Positions 18,976-27,714 of a stretch of 64,000 bases of DNA are shown here, piece after piece (position 1 is the stretch's first letter; every line of letters begins with the position of its first letter). Source of the DNA: Paenibacillus sonchi (GTDB taxonomy: Bacteria; Bacillota; Bacilli; Paenibacillales; Paenibacillaceae); the NCBI RefSeq assembly GCF_016772475.1, contig NZ_CP068595.1:4898001-4962000 (forward strand), read 5' to 3'. The notes under the pieces were generated by a model that worked only from the letters and a program-made list of their open reading frames with translations, had not been told where the DNA came from and did not search any database. The translations under genes and the position numbers were made by a program.

Positions 18976-20070
18976 GTGCTGTATAGACATTTAGGCAAAC
19001 CTATTTTCTTTAAAATGGATCCGGAGAAAGCGCACCATCTCGTCATAGGCGGACTGAACAAATCAGATCTGTTGCCTGGCGGGAGTGCGGCGATGCGGCT
19101 GATGTACGGCGTTCCCGAAACAGCCGACCTTGCGGTGGATCTGTTCGGCCTGCATTTCCCGACTCCGGTGGGACTTGCGGCAGGACTCGATAAGAACGCT
19201 GAAGCGGTGGGCGGGTTCTCTTCCATCGGCTTTGGATTTATGGAAGTGGGCACTGTGACGCCGAAGGGCCAGCCGGGCAATGACAGCCCGCGGTTGTTCC
19301 GGCTGCTGCCGGACGAAGCGCTGATCAACCGGATGGGCTTCAATAATAAAGGCGCCGAAGCAATGGCGGAGCGGCTGAAGGCCATTAAGAAACGCAGAAT
19401 TCCGGTGGCTGTGAACATCGGCCGCAACAAAACGACGCCTAATGAATCTGCACATGAGGATTACCGCCAGTGTATCCGTACGCTTTATCCGTACGGTGAT
19501 TTTTTTGTGGTCAATATCAGCTCGCCGAATACGCCGGATCTGCGCAGTCTTCAGCACGGCAGCGAGCTGTCGAACCTTCTGGCGCAGGTCAAGGAGGAAA
19601 TGGAGCTTCAGCATCAACAGAGCGGCGCTGCCAAAAGCCTGCTGGTCAAAATCGCGCCTGACGTCAGCGACGGTGAACTGGAATACATGGTACATACGAT
19701 CGCTGAGGCCGGAATGGATGGTGTGATCGCGACCAACACCACACTCAGCCGTGAAGGGCTGCGGAGTGACAAGGCAGGAGAGACGGGCGGCCTCAGCGGC
19801 AAACCGCTGCGCGACCGTTCGACGGAAATCATCAGCAGAATCTACCGCCAGACGGGCGGCAAGCTGCCGATTATCGGTTCAGGCGGTATTTTTACCGGCC
19901 AGGACGCATATGACAAGATCCGGGCAGGCGCGAGTCTGGTCGAAATCTATACAGCTCTCATCTATGAAGGACCAGAGGTTAACCGCAAAGTGCATGCCGG
20001 ATTACGGAAGCTGCTGCGGCGGGACGGATTCTCTCATATCCTAGAAGCGGTGGGCGCTGATCATCACTGA
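18976..20070 (+). CDS. pyrD: Quinone-dependent dihydroorotate dehydrogenase (class 2)
   Basis: A 364-residue flavoenzyme that oxidises dihydroorotate to orotate in pyrimidine synthesis, passing electrons to the quinone pool. The N-terminal 40 residues (LYRHLGKPIFFKMDPEKAHH) form the membrane-associating helices that define class 2. GLDKNAEAVGG and NISSPNTPDLR carry FMN and substrate contacts, with serine as the catalytic base expected for this class. GTG at 18976 is chosen because AAGGAGCG lies eight bases upstream. Class 2 enzymes are not the rule in Bacillus, which uses the NAD-linked PyrD/PyrK pair. It probably leads the run relQ-DUF309-methyltransferase. Confidence 0.93.
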   Translation: MLYRHLGKPIFFKMDPEKAHHLVIGGLNKSDLLPGGSAAMRLMYGVPETADLAVDLFGLHFPTPVGLAAGLDKNAEAVGGFSSIGFGFMEVGTVTPKGQPGNDSPRLFRLLPDEALINRMGFNNKGAEAMAERLKAIKKRRIPVAVNIGRNKTTPNESAHEDYRQCIRTLYPYGDFFVVNISSPNTPDLRSLQHGSELSNLLAQVKEEMELQHQQSGAAKSLLVKIAPDVSDGELEYMVHTIAEAGMDGVIATNTTLSREGLRSDKAGETGGLSGKPLRDRSTEIISRIYRQTGGKLPIIGSGGIFTGQDAYDKIRAGASLVEIYTALIYEGPEVNRKVHAGLRKLLRRDGFSHILEAVGADHH

Positions 20071-20098
20071 AGGATGAATGGACAGGAGGACGAAGGCG

Positions 20099-20910
20099 AT
20101 GGACGTCAGGGACTGGGGAACATTTTTGCTTCCATATGAACAAACTGTGGAGGAATTGAAGGTTAAATTCAAAACGATGCGCTCGGAGCTTAAAAAAGAG
20201 AAGAATACACACCAATCGAGTTCGTGACCGGACGCGTCAAGCGGCTGTCAAGCATATTGGAGAAGGCCCAGCGCTTAAATGTAAAAATGGAGGATCTGGA
20301 GACGGGAATCGAGGATATTGCCGGCATTCGCATCATGTGCCAGTTCGTCGAGGATATCCGCAGAGTGGCGGAATATATCCGTGCCCGCAAGGATCTGGAG
20401 GTCCTCTACGAGAAGGATTACATTACCAACTATAAGGAAAGCGGCTACCGCAGCTTCCATATGATTATTAAATATCCGGTGCAGACGGCCCTGGGGCAAA
20501 AGATCGTGCTCGCCGAGATTCAGATCCGCACGCTCGCCATGAACTTCTGGGCCACCATCGAGCATTCCCTGAACTACAAATACAGGGAAAGCCTGCCCGA
20601 CGAAATGCGGCTGCGTCTGAAGACCGCTGCGGAAGCCGCCTCTATTCTGGACAGCGAAATGTCCAGCATCCGCGATGAAATCCTGGAGGCCCAGAAAACC
20701 TTTGAGGATAATTCAAATACGACAACGCAACTGCTAAAGGCGATTCACCAGTTGTACTTCTACCATCTGGTCAATGAAGCGATTGAGAGCCAGGAGCGCT
20801 TCAATCAAATCTGGCAGGCGCAGGATATGGACGCAATGAAGGAATTGCTGGAACATGTGCGCGGGCTGCTGTCGAATGCCAAAAAGGACAGTCTGCCGGA
20901 TGGCCTATGA
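20099..20910 (+). pseudogene. relQ: Small alarmone (ppGpp) synthetase RelQ-like, one-base frameshift
   Basis: A RelA/SpoT-domain protein that would make (p)ppGpp under stress. ATG at 20099 follows ACAGGAGGACG. The first 32 codons read MDVRDWGTFLLPYEQTVEEL..., typical of RelQ, then the frame stops just before 20230. The frame one base away continues EYTPIEFVTGRVKRLSSI and IAGIRIMCQFVEDI, with GYRSFHMIIKYP and AEIQIRTLAMNFW downstream, all synthetase hallmarks. One extra A in the A6 run 20192-20197 joins them as KKREEYTPIEFVTGRV and gives about 270 residues. As written no full enzyme is made. Given eight similar cases here, a sequence error is likely. Confidence 0.8.
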
Positions 20911-21352
20911 ACGGTTGTACCTGGCATACCTGGTCTATTTCAACCGGGACCGGGATTATTTTGAATGCCATGAGGTGCTTGAAGAGCTGTGGCTGGCCCG
21001 GGACAAGGACCCGCTCTATAAGGCGCTGCTGCAGACAGCGGTAGGACTGTACCATTTCCGCAATAACAACGTGCGCGGCGGCTTGATTATGCTGAGCCGG
21101 GCGCATGAGGTGCTGCAGCGGTATCCTGCGGATGCCCTTGGCATCAATCTTGCCAAGCTGGCCCGCGAGGCTGGCGATTACGCGCGAAAGCTCGAAACCT
21201 ACGCGGAGCGGCCGTTCGGGTATTATGATCTGACGATTGAGCTGCTGGACCCCGAGCTTGCCGAGGAAGTGGCTGCTGCGGGCCGGGACATCGTTCCCAT
21301 CCACCCGCAGCGCCGGGGGCCGCAGCGGCCGGATTCATCCCGCCGCAAATAA
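20900..21352 (+). CDS. DUF309 domain protein
   Basis: A 150-residue cytosolic helical protein with the DUF309 signature HEVLEELWLARD and a following LYKALLQTAVGLYHFRNNN. Function is unknown for the family. ATG at 20900 overlaps the end of relQ by 11 bases, implying translational coupling. The C-terminal 15 residues are basic and Arg/Pro-rich. Confidence 0.85.
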   Translation: MAYERLYLAYLVYFNRDRDYFECHEVLEELWLARDKDPLYKALLQTAVGLYHFRNNNVRGGLIMLSRAHEVLQRYPADALGINLAKLAREAGDYARKLETYAERPFGYYDLTIELLDPELAEEVAAAGRDIVPIHPQRRGPQRPDSSRRK

Positions 21353-21423
21353 GGCATAATGAATAGCAAGGCTAACACAGGAGCACCCCCAGGGGTGTTC
21401 CTTGATTATTGGAGGAAGGCATC

Positions 21424-22971
21424 ATGGCAGTTGAGCTGCCCGGCACTTTTATGCAGCGCATGGAGGACATGCTGGGATCGGACTATGAGCAATTTGCGGA
21501 GTCGTACCAAGAGACTCCTTACGGGGGCATCCGTGCCAACACCTTAAAAATTCCGGTGGAGGAGCTGCTTGTGCTCTCCCCTTTTACACTTGCACCTATT
21601 CCTTGGTGCCCGTCCGGGTTCTATACGGAAGCCGGGGCAAGACCCGGCAAACATCCGTATTACCATGCCGGACTGTACTATATTCAGGAGCCCAGCGCAA
21701 TGGCTCCGGTGGAACTGCTTGGGGTGCAGCCCGGCGACCGGGTGCTTGACTTATGTGCGGCTCCGGGCGGCAAATCCACACAGATTGCCGCCAAGCTCCA
21801 GGGCGAGGGGCTGCTGGTCAGCAATGACCTGCATCCGGACCGGACCAAGGCCCTGGCGAAAAATCTGGAGCTGTACGGTGTCCGCAACGGCATTGTGCTG
21901 AATGAAAGTCCCGGGCGGATTGCTGCGGCTTTTCCCGGATTTTTTGACCGCATCCTGATCGATGCGCCTTGCTCCGGAGAGGGTATGTTCCGCAAGGATG
22001 AAGATATGGTCAAGCAGTGGGAGCCGGAAACGCCGCTGAAATATGCGGCCATGCAGCGTGAAATTCTGGCTTCAGCGGCAGCAGCACTGAAGCCGGGAGG
22101 AACGCTCGTCTACTCCACGTGCACCTTTGCCGTAGAAGAGAATGAAGGCATCATCGGGGAGTTTTTAGTCAGCCATCCGGAGTTTTCGCTTATTCCTGTT
22201 GGCGGAACCGGATCGTTTGCGCCGGGCCTCGGCGGGCTGCCGGGAGCAGCCCGGCTGTGGCCGCATATAGTTAAGGGCGAGGGGCATTTTATGGCCGTAT
22301 TGCGCCATGACGGAAGCAGTGCCTCCCCGGAAGAGGCCGATGCTGGTCTGAAGCAGAACGAGAGGGACAAGGCATTGCCGGTATCCCCGCGGAACAAAGA
22401 GGGTAAGGCGCAAGCCTCCGCCAAGGCCGCGGCTGCGAGGGCGGACGGCGGACGCAGCGGCAAAGGAAAGCGCGCCGCCGGCAAATCCGGCGGCGCTGCT
22501 CCCGGACGCCAGTCTCAGGAACTGGGAGAAGAGGCCGCATTAGCAGCATATTCCGTATTCGCCGAAGAACAGCTGGGCTGGCAGCCTGCCGGATATCCGG
22601 TGCTGTTTGGTGACCATCTGTATCTCTCGCCGCTGCCGAAGGCTGCGCTGGACGGGTTGAAGACAATTCGTCCCGGCTGGTATACCGGGCATGTCCGCAG
22701 CGGCCGGTTCATTCCCGGACATCCGCTCGCTACCGCGCTGCATTCTGCAGAAAGTATCCGCAGCCTTTCATTGCCGGGCAACAGCGGTGAAGCTGTCTCC
22801 TATCTGAAGGGCGAGACACTCTCGATCCCTGCGGAACGCTTATCGGTACGTTCCGGCAGCTCTCCGAAGGGTTATGTGCTGGTCTGTATCGACGGTTACA
22901 GCGCAGGCTGGGGCAAATGGCAGGACGGCATGCTGAAGAATGAATATCCCGCAGGCTGGAGGTGGACATAG
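21424..22971 (+). CDS. RsmF/NOP-type RNA m5C methyltransferase
   Basis: A 515-residue SAM-dependent rRNA or tRNA cytosine-5 methyltransferase. The catalytic domain (1-300) holds the SAM motif LDLCAAPGGKST and the two catalytic cysteines in DAPCSGEGMF and YSTCTF. A long Ala/Lys/Gly-rich linker covers about 300-365. The C-terminal 150 residues form the PUA-like RNA-binding domain ending GWGKWQDGMLKNEYPAGWR. ATG at 21424 follows GGAGGAAGGC. A paralogue with the same architecture lies 2 kb away on the other strand, but broken. It is followed at three bases by the pseudouridine synthase gene. Confidence 0.9.
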   Translation: MAVELPGTFMQRMEDMLGSDYEQFAESYQETPYGGIRANTLKIPVEELLVLSPFTLAPIPWCPSGFYTEAGARPGKHPYYHAGLYYIQEPSAMAPVELLGVQPGDRVLDLCAAPGGKSTQIAAKLQGEGLLVSNDLHPDRTKALAKNLELYGVRNGIVLNESPGRIAAAFPGFFDRILIDAPCSGEGMFRKDEDMVKQWEPETPLKYAAMQREILASAAAALKPGGTLVYSTCTFAVEENEGIIGEFLVSHPEFSLIPVGGTGSFAPGLGGLPGAARLWPHIVKGEGHFMAVLRHDGSSASPEEADAGLKQNERDKALPVSPRNKEGKAQASAKAAAARADGGRSGKGKRAAGKSGGAAPGRQSQELGEEAALAAYSVFAEEQLGWQPAGYPVLFGDHLYLSPLPKAALDGLKTIRPGWYTGHVRSGRFIPGHPLATALHSAESIRSLSLPGNSGEAVSYLKGETLSIPAERLSVRSGSSPKGYVLVCIDGYSAGWGKWQDGMLKNEYPAGWRWT

Positions 22972-22974
22972 CGA

Positions 22975-23739
22975 ATGAGTGCAACCGGAAATTCTTCCAA
23001 AAAACAACGGATCGATAAAGTGCTGTCCCACATGGGGATAGGCTCGCGCAGCGATATCCGCAAACAGGCCAAGCAAGGGCTGATTAGGGTGAACGGCACC
23101 GTAATCAAAGACAGCGGCTTCCACGTTGATCCCTATGCCGACACAATCGAGGTTAGCGGCGAGCCGGTGGTCTATCGTGAATATATCTACCTGATGATGA
23201 ATAAGCCGCCGGGCGTACTGTCTGCTACAGAAGACAAGCGGGACCGTACGGTGTTGGACCTGCTCAAGCCGGAATACGCGCAGTTCGGGCCGTTTCCGGT
23301 CGGAAGGCTGGATAAGGATACGGTGGGTTTACTGCTGCTGACCAATGACGGACAGCTGGCCCATGAGCTGCTCTCGCCCCGCAAGCATGTACCGAAAACG
23401 TATGAGGCTACGGTTGAGGGCGAGGTGGATGCTGCAGATGTGGCCGCTTTTGCCGCCGGGGTTGAGCTGGAGGATGGGTATGTGACATTGCCTGCACAGC
23501 TCACCATCTTGGGCAGGGAACGCGGAAGCAAGACCCTGTCGCAGATTTCACTGACCATTACCGAAGGAAAATTCCATCAGGTAAAGCGGATGTTTTTGGC
23601 GGTAGGCAAAAAAGTAGTCTTCCTGAAAAGAGTCTCCATGGGCGCGCTGAAGCTGGATGAGCGTCTGGCTCCCGGGGCCTGCCGGGAACTGACGGCCGAA
23701 GAGCTAAGGGTGCTTGGCGGGGGGGAAGCTGAAGCTTAA
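22975..23739 (+). CDS. RsuA-family rRNA pseudouridine synthase
   Basis: A 254-residue enzyme that isomerises uridine in rRNA. Residues 12-60 are the S4 RNA-binding domain (RIDKVLSHMGIGSRSDIRK). The catalytic aspartate lies in GRLDKDTVGLLLLTNDG, and the family segment EGKFHQVKRMF follows. The start codon lies three bases after the upstream methyltransferase stop. The two RNA modification genes are therefore probably one transcript. RsuA-type assignment is favoured over RluB/E by the spacing of the S4 domain, but not proven. Confidence 0.9.
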   Translation: MSATGNSSKKQRIDKVLSHMGIGSRSDIRKQAKQGLIRVNGTVIKDSGFHVDPYADTIEVSGEPVVYREYIYLMMNKPPGVLSATEDKRDRTVLDLLKPEYAQFGPFPVGRLDKDTVGLLLLTNDGQLAHELLSPRKHVPKTYEATVEGEVDAADVAAFAAGVELEDGYVTLPAQLTILGRERGSKTLSQISLTITEGKFHQVKRMFLAVGKKVVFLKRVSMGALKLDERLAPGACRELTAEELRVLGGGEAEA

Positions 23740-23854
23740 GGGGACCAACAGCCGGACTTTTATATCAGGTTGAATTAAAGCAGCGGCTCCGGTTAACAGA
23801 TTTTAGATACCATAAAATATACAGCTAAAGACTGACAAGGATGGATGGTGGGGT

Positions 23855-24655
23855 ATGAAATACAAACTGATTGCACTGGATGTGGATGGGACGCTCCTGA
23901 ATGACGACCACAAGCTAAGCCCGGAAAACAGGGAGGCTATTGCTGAGGTGACCCGGCAGGGCGGGCTAATCGTCTTGTGTACAGGACGCAGCCCGCAGAA
24001 TTCGATTCCTTTCATGGAGGAGATGGGGCTGGCCGGATATGTGCTGGGACACAATGGAGCGGCTACAGTTCGGGTAGAGGACCGCGAGGTGCTGCATATC
24101 TACGGGCTGGACGCCCGCGGACTGGACCCTTATATTGATTATTGCCGTGCGCGTGATATTCATTATGATGTGAATACTGCTTTTGACATGTATGTGGACA
24201 ATGTGGCCAACCTGACCCAGGAAGCGACGTATATGTATGAGCATTTCCGGATTACGCCTGCATCGCTCCCGGCCTGGGAGGATTTCCGCGAACCGGTTGT
24301 CAAATTTACGGTATTTACTAAAGCGGATATTCTGGACGAAGCCCAGCGCGAATGGAGCACCTGGACGCAGCAATATAATATTGTGCGCAGCGGGGAATTT
24401 TTCGTTGATTTCATGCATCCTGAAGCTTCCAAAGGCAACGCGCTGAAGAATCTGGCTTCCCAGCTGGGGATTGCGCAAGAAGAGGTTCTGGCCATTGGGA
24501 ATTATTATAATGATATATCCATGCTGACCTACGCCGGTCTTGGCATTGCCATGGACAACTCCCCCCTGGAGGTCAAGGCGGCAGCGGATGCGGTCACGGG
24601 CAGCAACAATGATCATGGCGTGCGCGACGCATTGGTGAAGTACTGCTTGTCTTGA
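23855..24655 (+). CDS. Cof-type HAD phosphatase
   Basis: A 266-residue HAD hydrolase. The nucleophile motif is DVDGTLL with D9 and D11; GRSP, K near 195 in the SKGNALKNL segment and the GNYYNDISML motif complete the site. The Cof/IIB cap at about 85-190 is typical of sugar-phosphate phosphatases. ATG at 23855 follows AAGGATGGATGGTGGGGT. It stands 115 bp after the pseudouridine synthase and ends before a clear terminator. Confidence 0.9.
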   Translation: MKYKLIALDVDGTLLNDDHKLSPENREAIAEVTRQGGLIVLCTGRSPQNSIPFMEEMGLAGYVLGHNGAATVRVEDREVLHIYGLDARGLDPYIDYCRARDIHYDVNTAFDMYVDNVANLTQEATYMYEHFRITPASLPAWEDFREPVVKFTVFTKADILDEAQREWSTWTQQYNIVRSGEFFVDFMHPEASKGNALKNLASQLGIAQEEVLAIGNYYNDISMLTYAGLGIAMDNSPLEVKAAADAVTGSNNDHGVRDALVKYCLS

Positions 24656-24716
24656 TGGATAATCCTTTCATGGTACTCTTCTAGTCAAGGCCTCTTAAAA
24701 TATGATATGAAGCGGA

Positions 24717-24751
24717 TAAATCCGGTGGGAATGGCTCCTGCCGGATTTTTG
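24717..24751 (+). terminator. Terminator of the HAD gene
   Basis: AAATCCGG pairs with CCGGATTT, with further pairing of GGGA/TCCT, and is followed by TTTTTG. Confidence 0.7.
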
Positions 24752-24766
24752 TGTGAATATTTGAAA

Positions 24767-24944
24767 CGGACAGAGAAGACGTTATTTTACGAAAAACAGA
24801 CCTTTTCCGGTTGTTTCGGACACAGAAGTCCTTATTTTGTTCATTACAGCCTAATATGAGCGGAAATTGGACAATTAGCGGCATCTCAGTCCGCGTGGCC
24901 TGGAGAGATAATCTAATCCGCTCCAATAAGGGATCTCCTGTCCG
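24767..24944. repeat. Intergenic repeat family A, copy 1 (CGGACAGAG units, ++--)
   Basis: Four copies of a 24-bp unit with the core CGGACNNAGNNGNCNTTATTT occur at 24767-24790 (+), 24817-24840 (+), 24870-24893 (-) and 24922-24944 (-). Spacing within each pair is 50-51 bp. The whole forms a degenerate palindrome able to fold as a long hairpin. A second copy lies at 63339-63515. The remaining DNA between the HAD gene and the broken methyltransferase holds no gene that I can support. Confidence 0.75.
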
Positions 24945-24996
24945 CATCAGCCGTAACCGTATCTGCGCAGGGAGGTCCCTTTGGCTGTTCAGCTGC

Positions 24997-26389
24997 CTAT
25001 TGCCCGTCAGTTTGGGCTTTGAGAATCCGCAGCCCTTTTGGCAGATGGTTTTTTAGCTGCCCGGAGCTGGCTTTGCCCCAACTGACTGGCAGTCCGTCCA
25101 CAGTTACCAGGGTCCAGCCGTGCAGTTCAGGGGGAACGGGAAGGCTCTCACCGCGCAGCCAAGCCTGAATGTCCTGACTGTCAGCCGCCAGATTGTAACT
25201 GCGTGCCGCTTGTTCCGGCTGGAGAGCCATCGCCAGGGCGTGTGCCGGTTCAATGCGGTTTTTTTTCAGATGAGCAATGTGCAGCCCCGCACGGGTACCT
25301 TCAGCCCTTCCAAGAGGCCTGTATGCAAGCCGGCGCTGAATGCTTCCGGGAGCAGGTACAGGGATTCTCCGAATAACAGAGGCACGCCCTGTCCGGCAAA
25401 TCCCGGCAGCTCGTCCGCTGCCCAGCTCATAAATTGCTGGAAGGCATCGCGGGCGGTGGAAGGCAGCTTGTGGCTGGTTTTGCCCCGACCGCTGCCGCGT
25501 TTATTGCGGCCTGGTGCGTCCTCTTCAGAGGCCGCCTTGCGGAGCAACGCGACGAAATGGCCTTCGCCTTTTTCCAGATGAGGCCATAAGCGCTTCTCAG
25601 CAATCCGCTCCATATCAGGGTAATGGTCCAGAAACCGTGATATCGTCTCCTCATTTTCTTTGCGGTTGAAAGTACAGGTAGAGTAGGCCAGGCTGCCCCC
25701 GGTTTCAGCATAATATAGGCATCCTGGAGAATATCCCATTGTCTTGCCGCACACATCTCTACATGCTCCGGGGACCATTCGCCGATGGCGGCGGGGTCTT
25801 TGCGGAACATTCCTTCGCCCGAACAGGGTGCATCCAGCATAATCCGGTCAAAAACCTCCGGAAAACGGCGGGACAGCTCTCCCGGAGCTGCGCTGGTTAC
25901 AACGGCGTGGGAGATGCCAAGACGTTCAACATTCTCCGCCAGAATTTTTGCCCGTTCCGGATGAATCTCATTGGAAACGAGCAGCCCCTGGCCCTGCATC
26001 AGAGCAGCGATATGGGTAGTTTTGCCGCCTGGAGCTGCCGCAAGATCAAGCACCGTCTCACCGGGGCGGGGGGCCAGCAGTTCGGCTGCGGACATTGCGG
26101 AGGGTTCCTGAATATAATATAATCCGGCGGTATGATAAGCATGCCGTCCCGGCCGGGCGGGTTCCTCATAATAATATCCCGAAGGACACCAGGGTACTGG
26201 CGTCAGGTCAAACCGGACAGCTGTGTGTTCAGCCGCTGCGCGGCCTGAAAGCGAGTTGCTTTTGAGCGTGTTGAACCGCAGACCCTGGGTCCGCCGCTCA
26301 GTGTAGCTCTCCAGAAAAGCGTCCGCCTCCTGCCCCAGCATCTCTCTAATGCCGGCAGTATAAGCGGCGGGGAGCCGTTCTTCATTCAT
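24997..26389 (-). pseudogene. Second RsmF/NOP-type methyltransferase, two frameshifts
   Basis: A paralogue of the methyltransferase at 21.4 kb. ATG 26389 follows AAGGAGAAATGAT. The first frame carries LDLAAAPGGKTT and DAPCSGEGMF, then derails after IMLKPG. The next frame resumes GGSLAYSTCTFNRKENEET, and a third frame carries the C-terminal domain ending LKNHLPKGLRILKAQTDGQ at 24997. Adding one G to the G5 run (C run 25696-25700 on the plus strand) and one G near 25298-25299 restores one protein of about 464 residues. All domains are otherwise intact, which argues for sequence errors rather than decay. Confidence 0.82.
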
Positions 26390-26573
26390 ATATCATTTCT
26401 CCTTATGTCAAAAATCAAAGATAGATTTCAGGTTCTTCTTAGTTGCTGTTTCAGGTGGATACCGATAAAATCAAGGTATGGGAACTAAGCGTACCTGTAA
26501 ATGTACATATATACAACTATATCATAATTGCCGGGTCTCATCGTAAAGGGGCAATTGTAAAGGGGAATGCCTT

Positions 26574-27710
26574 ATGAACTTGCTGCAAGCGCTATTCTTC
26601 CCGCCGGAGCAACCCGGTGGTGTATCTTCCATGATCCCGTATCTGCAGGAACGCTTCCGTTCAAGCCGCTGGGATATGGATTTGTTCTGGCTGCCCAAGC
26701 GTATCCGCGGAAAGGGGCGTGAAGAGGTCAGTTTTGAAACCTTTGACTGGACCCTCTATGGCGAAAGTCCTGTGGTGCAAAAATATATTCAGACCTACAA
26801 GGATTATATATGGTGGACCAAGCTGCGTATGAGCAAAAACTATGATCTGATCCATGCCCATCATCCGATTGCGGGACTGGCGATGAAAAGAATCTATCCC
26901 GGGGTCCCGCTGATTCAAACTTTGCATTCCAGCTATGAACGCGAGTTGATTCTGAACGGCGTTATTCTTGAGGGCGGGCCGGAGCATCAATTTCTTGTCT
27001 CGATTTACCGCGAACTGGAGCATGTCAGCGACCGGCTCATGACGGTGTCACGCTCTTTTGCCGACTACCTGGCCCCATACATTGACCGGCCTGACAGGAT
27101 CGGAGTGATTCCGAACGGTTTTGATGAGAAAAGATTCAAGCCGGTGCCGCATGACAACGACATCCCGCAGCTGGTAACCGTAACACGTCTGGTACCGGCC
27201 AAGGGAATAGACACCTTGTTCAAAGCCTGCGCCGAGCTGAAAAAACGCAATCATGAATATGTCCTGCATATTATCGGTGACGGTCCTTCCCGTGCAGAGC
27301 TGGAGCAGCTGGCGCAGAGCCTGGGCATTTATAATGAAACTATATTTTACGGCTATACGCTGCATCCGGAAGAATTTATGCCGTTCTTTGATATTTTTGT
27401 GCTGCCGTCCCGCGCGGAAGCCTTTGGGTCGGTGTTTGCGGAGGCGGCGCTCAGCTGTCTGGCGCTGGTAGGCACTAATGTAGGCGGAATTCCGGAACAG
27501 ATTGAAGACGGGGTGAACGGCCTGCTGGTTGATCCGGATGATGAGGTGGCCCTGGCGGATGCCCTGGAAAAAGTGATCAGCGATCCCGGGTACCGCTACG
27601 AGCTGTCCCGTTCGGCCTGGGATAAAGCAAAGAGCTTATATTCATTAACACGAGTAGCCAATGAGCTCAAAAAAACCTATCTGCAGTATCAGCCGGGAAC
27701 GAAAGGGTGA
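26574..27710 (+). CDS. GT4-type glycosyltransferase
   Basis: A 378-residue retaining glycosyltransferase with two Rossmann domains. The N-terminal domain shows PPEQPGGVSSMI and HAHHPIAG. The C-terminal donor-binding domain shows VTVTRLVPAKGIDTL and the E-x7-E-like motif in EAFGSVFAEA. No signal or TM segment is present, so it acts at the inner face of the membrane, for example in glycolipid or exopolysaccharide synthesis. Donor and acceptor cannot be read from the sequence. ATG at 26574 follows AAAGGGGAA. The next gene, yhaO, starts five bases after its stop, probably co-transcribed. Confidence 0.88.
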   Translation: MNLLQALFFPPEQPGGVSSMIPYLQERFRSSRWDMDLFWLPKRIRGKGREEVSFETFDWTLYGESPVVQKYIQTYKDYIWWTKLRMSKNYDLIHAHHPIAGLAMKRIYPGVPLIQTLHSSYERELILNGVILEGGPEHQFLVSIYRELEHVSDRLMTVSRSFADYLAPYIDRPDRIGVIPNGFDEKRFKPVPHDNDIPQLVTVTRLVPAKGIDTLFKACAELKKRNHEYVLHIIGDGPSRAELEQLAQSLGIYNETIFYGYTLHPEEFMPFFDIFVLPSRAEAFGSVFAEAALSCLALVGTNVGGIPEQIEDGVNGLLVDPDDEVALADALEKVISDPGYRYELSRSAWDKAKSLYSLTRVANELKKTYLQYQPGTKG

Positions 27711-27714
27711 GGAG

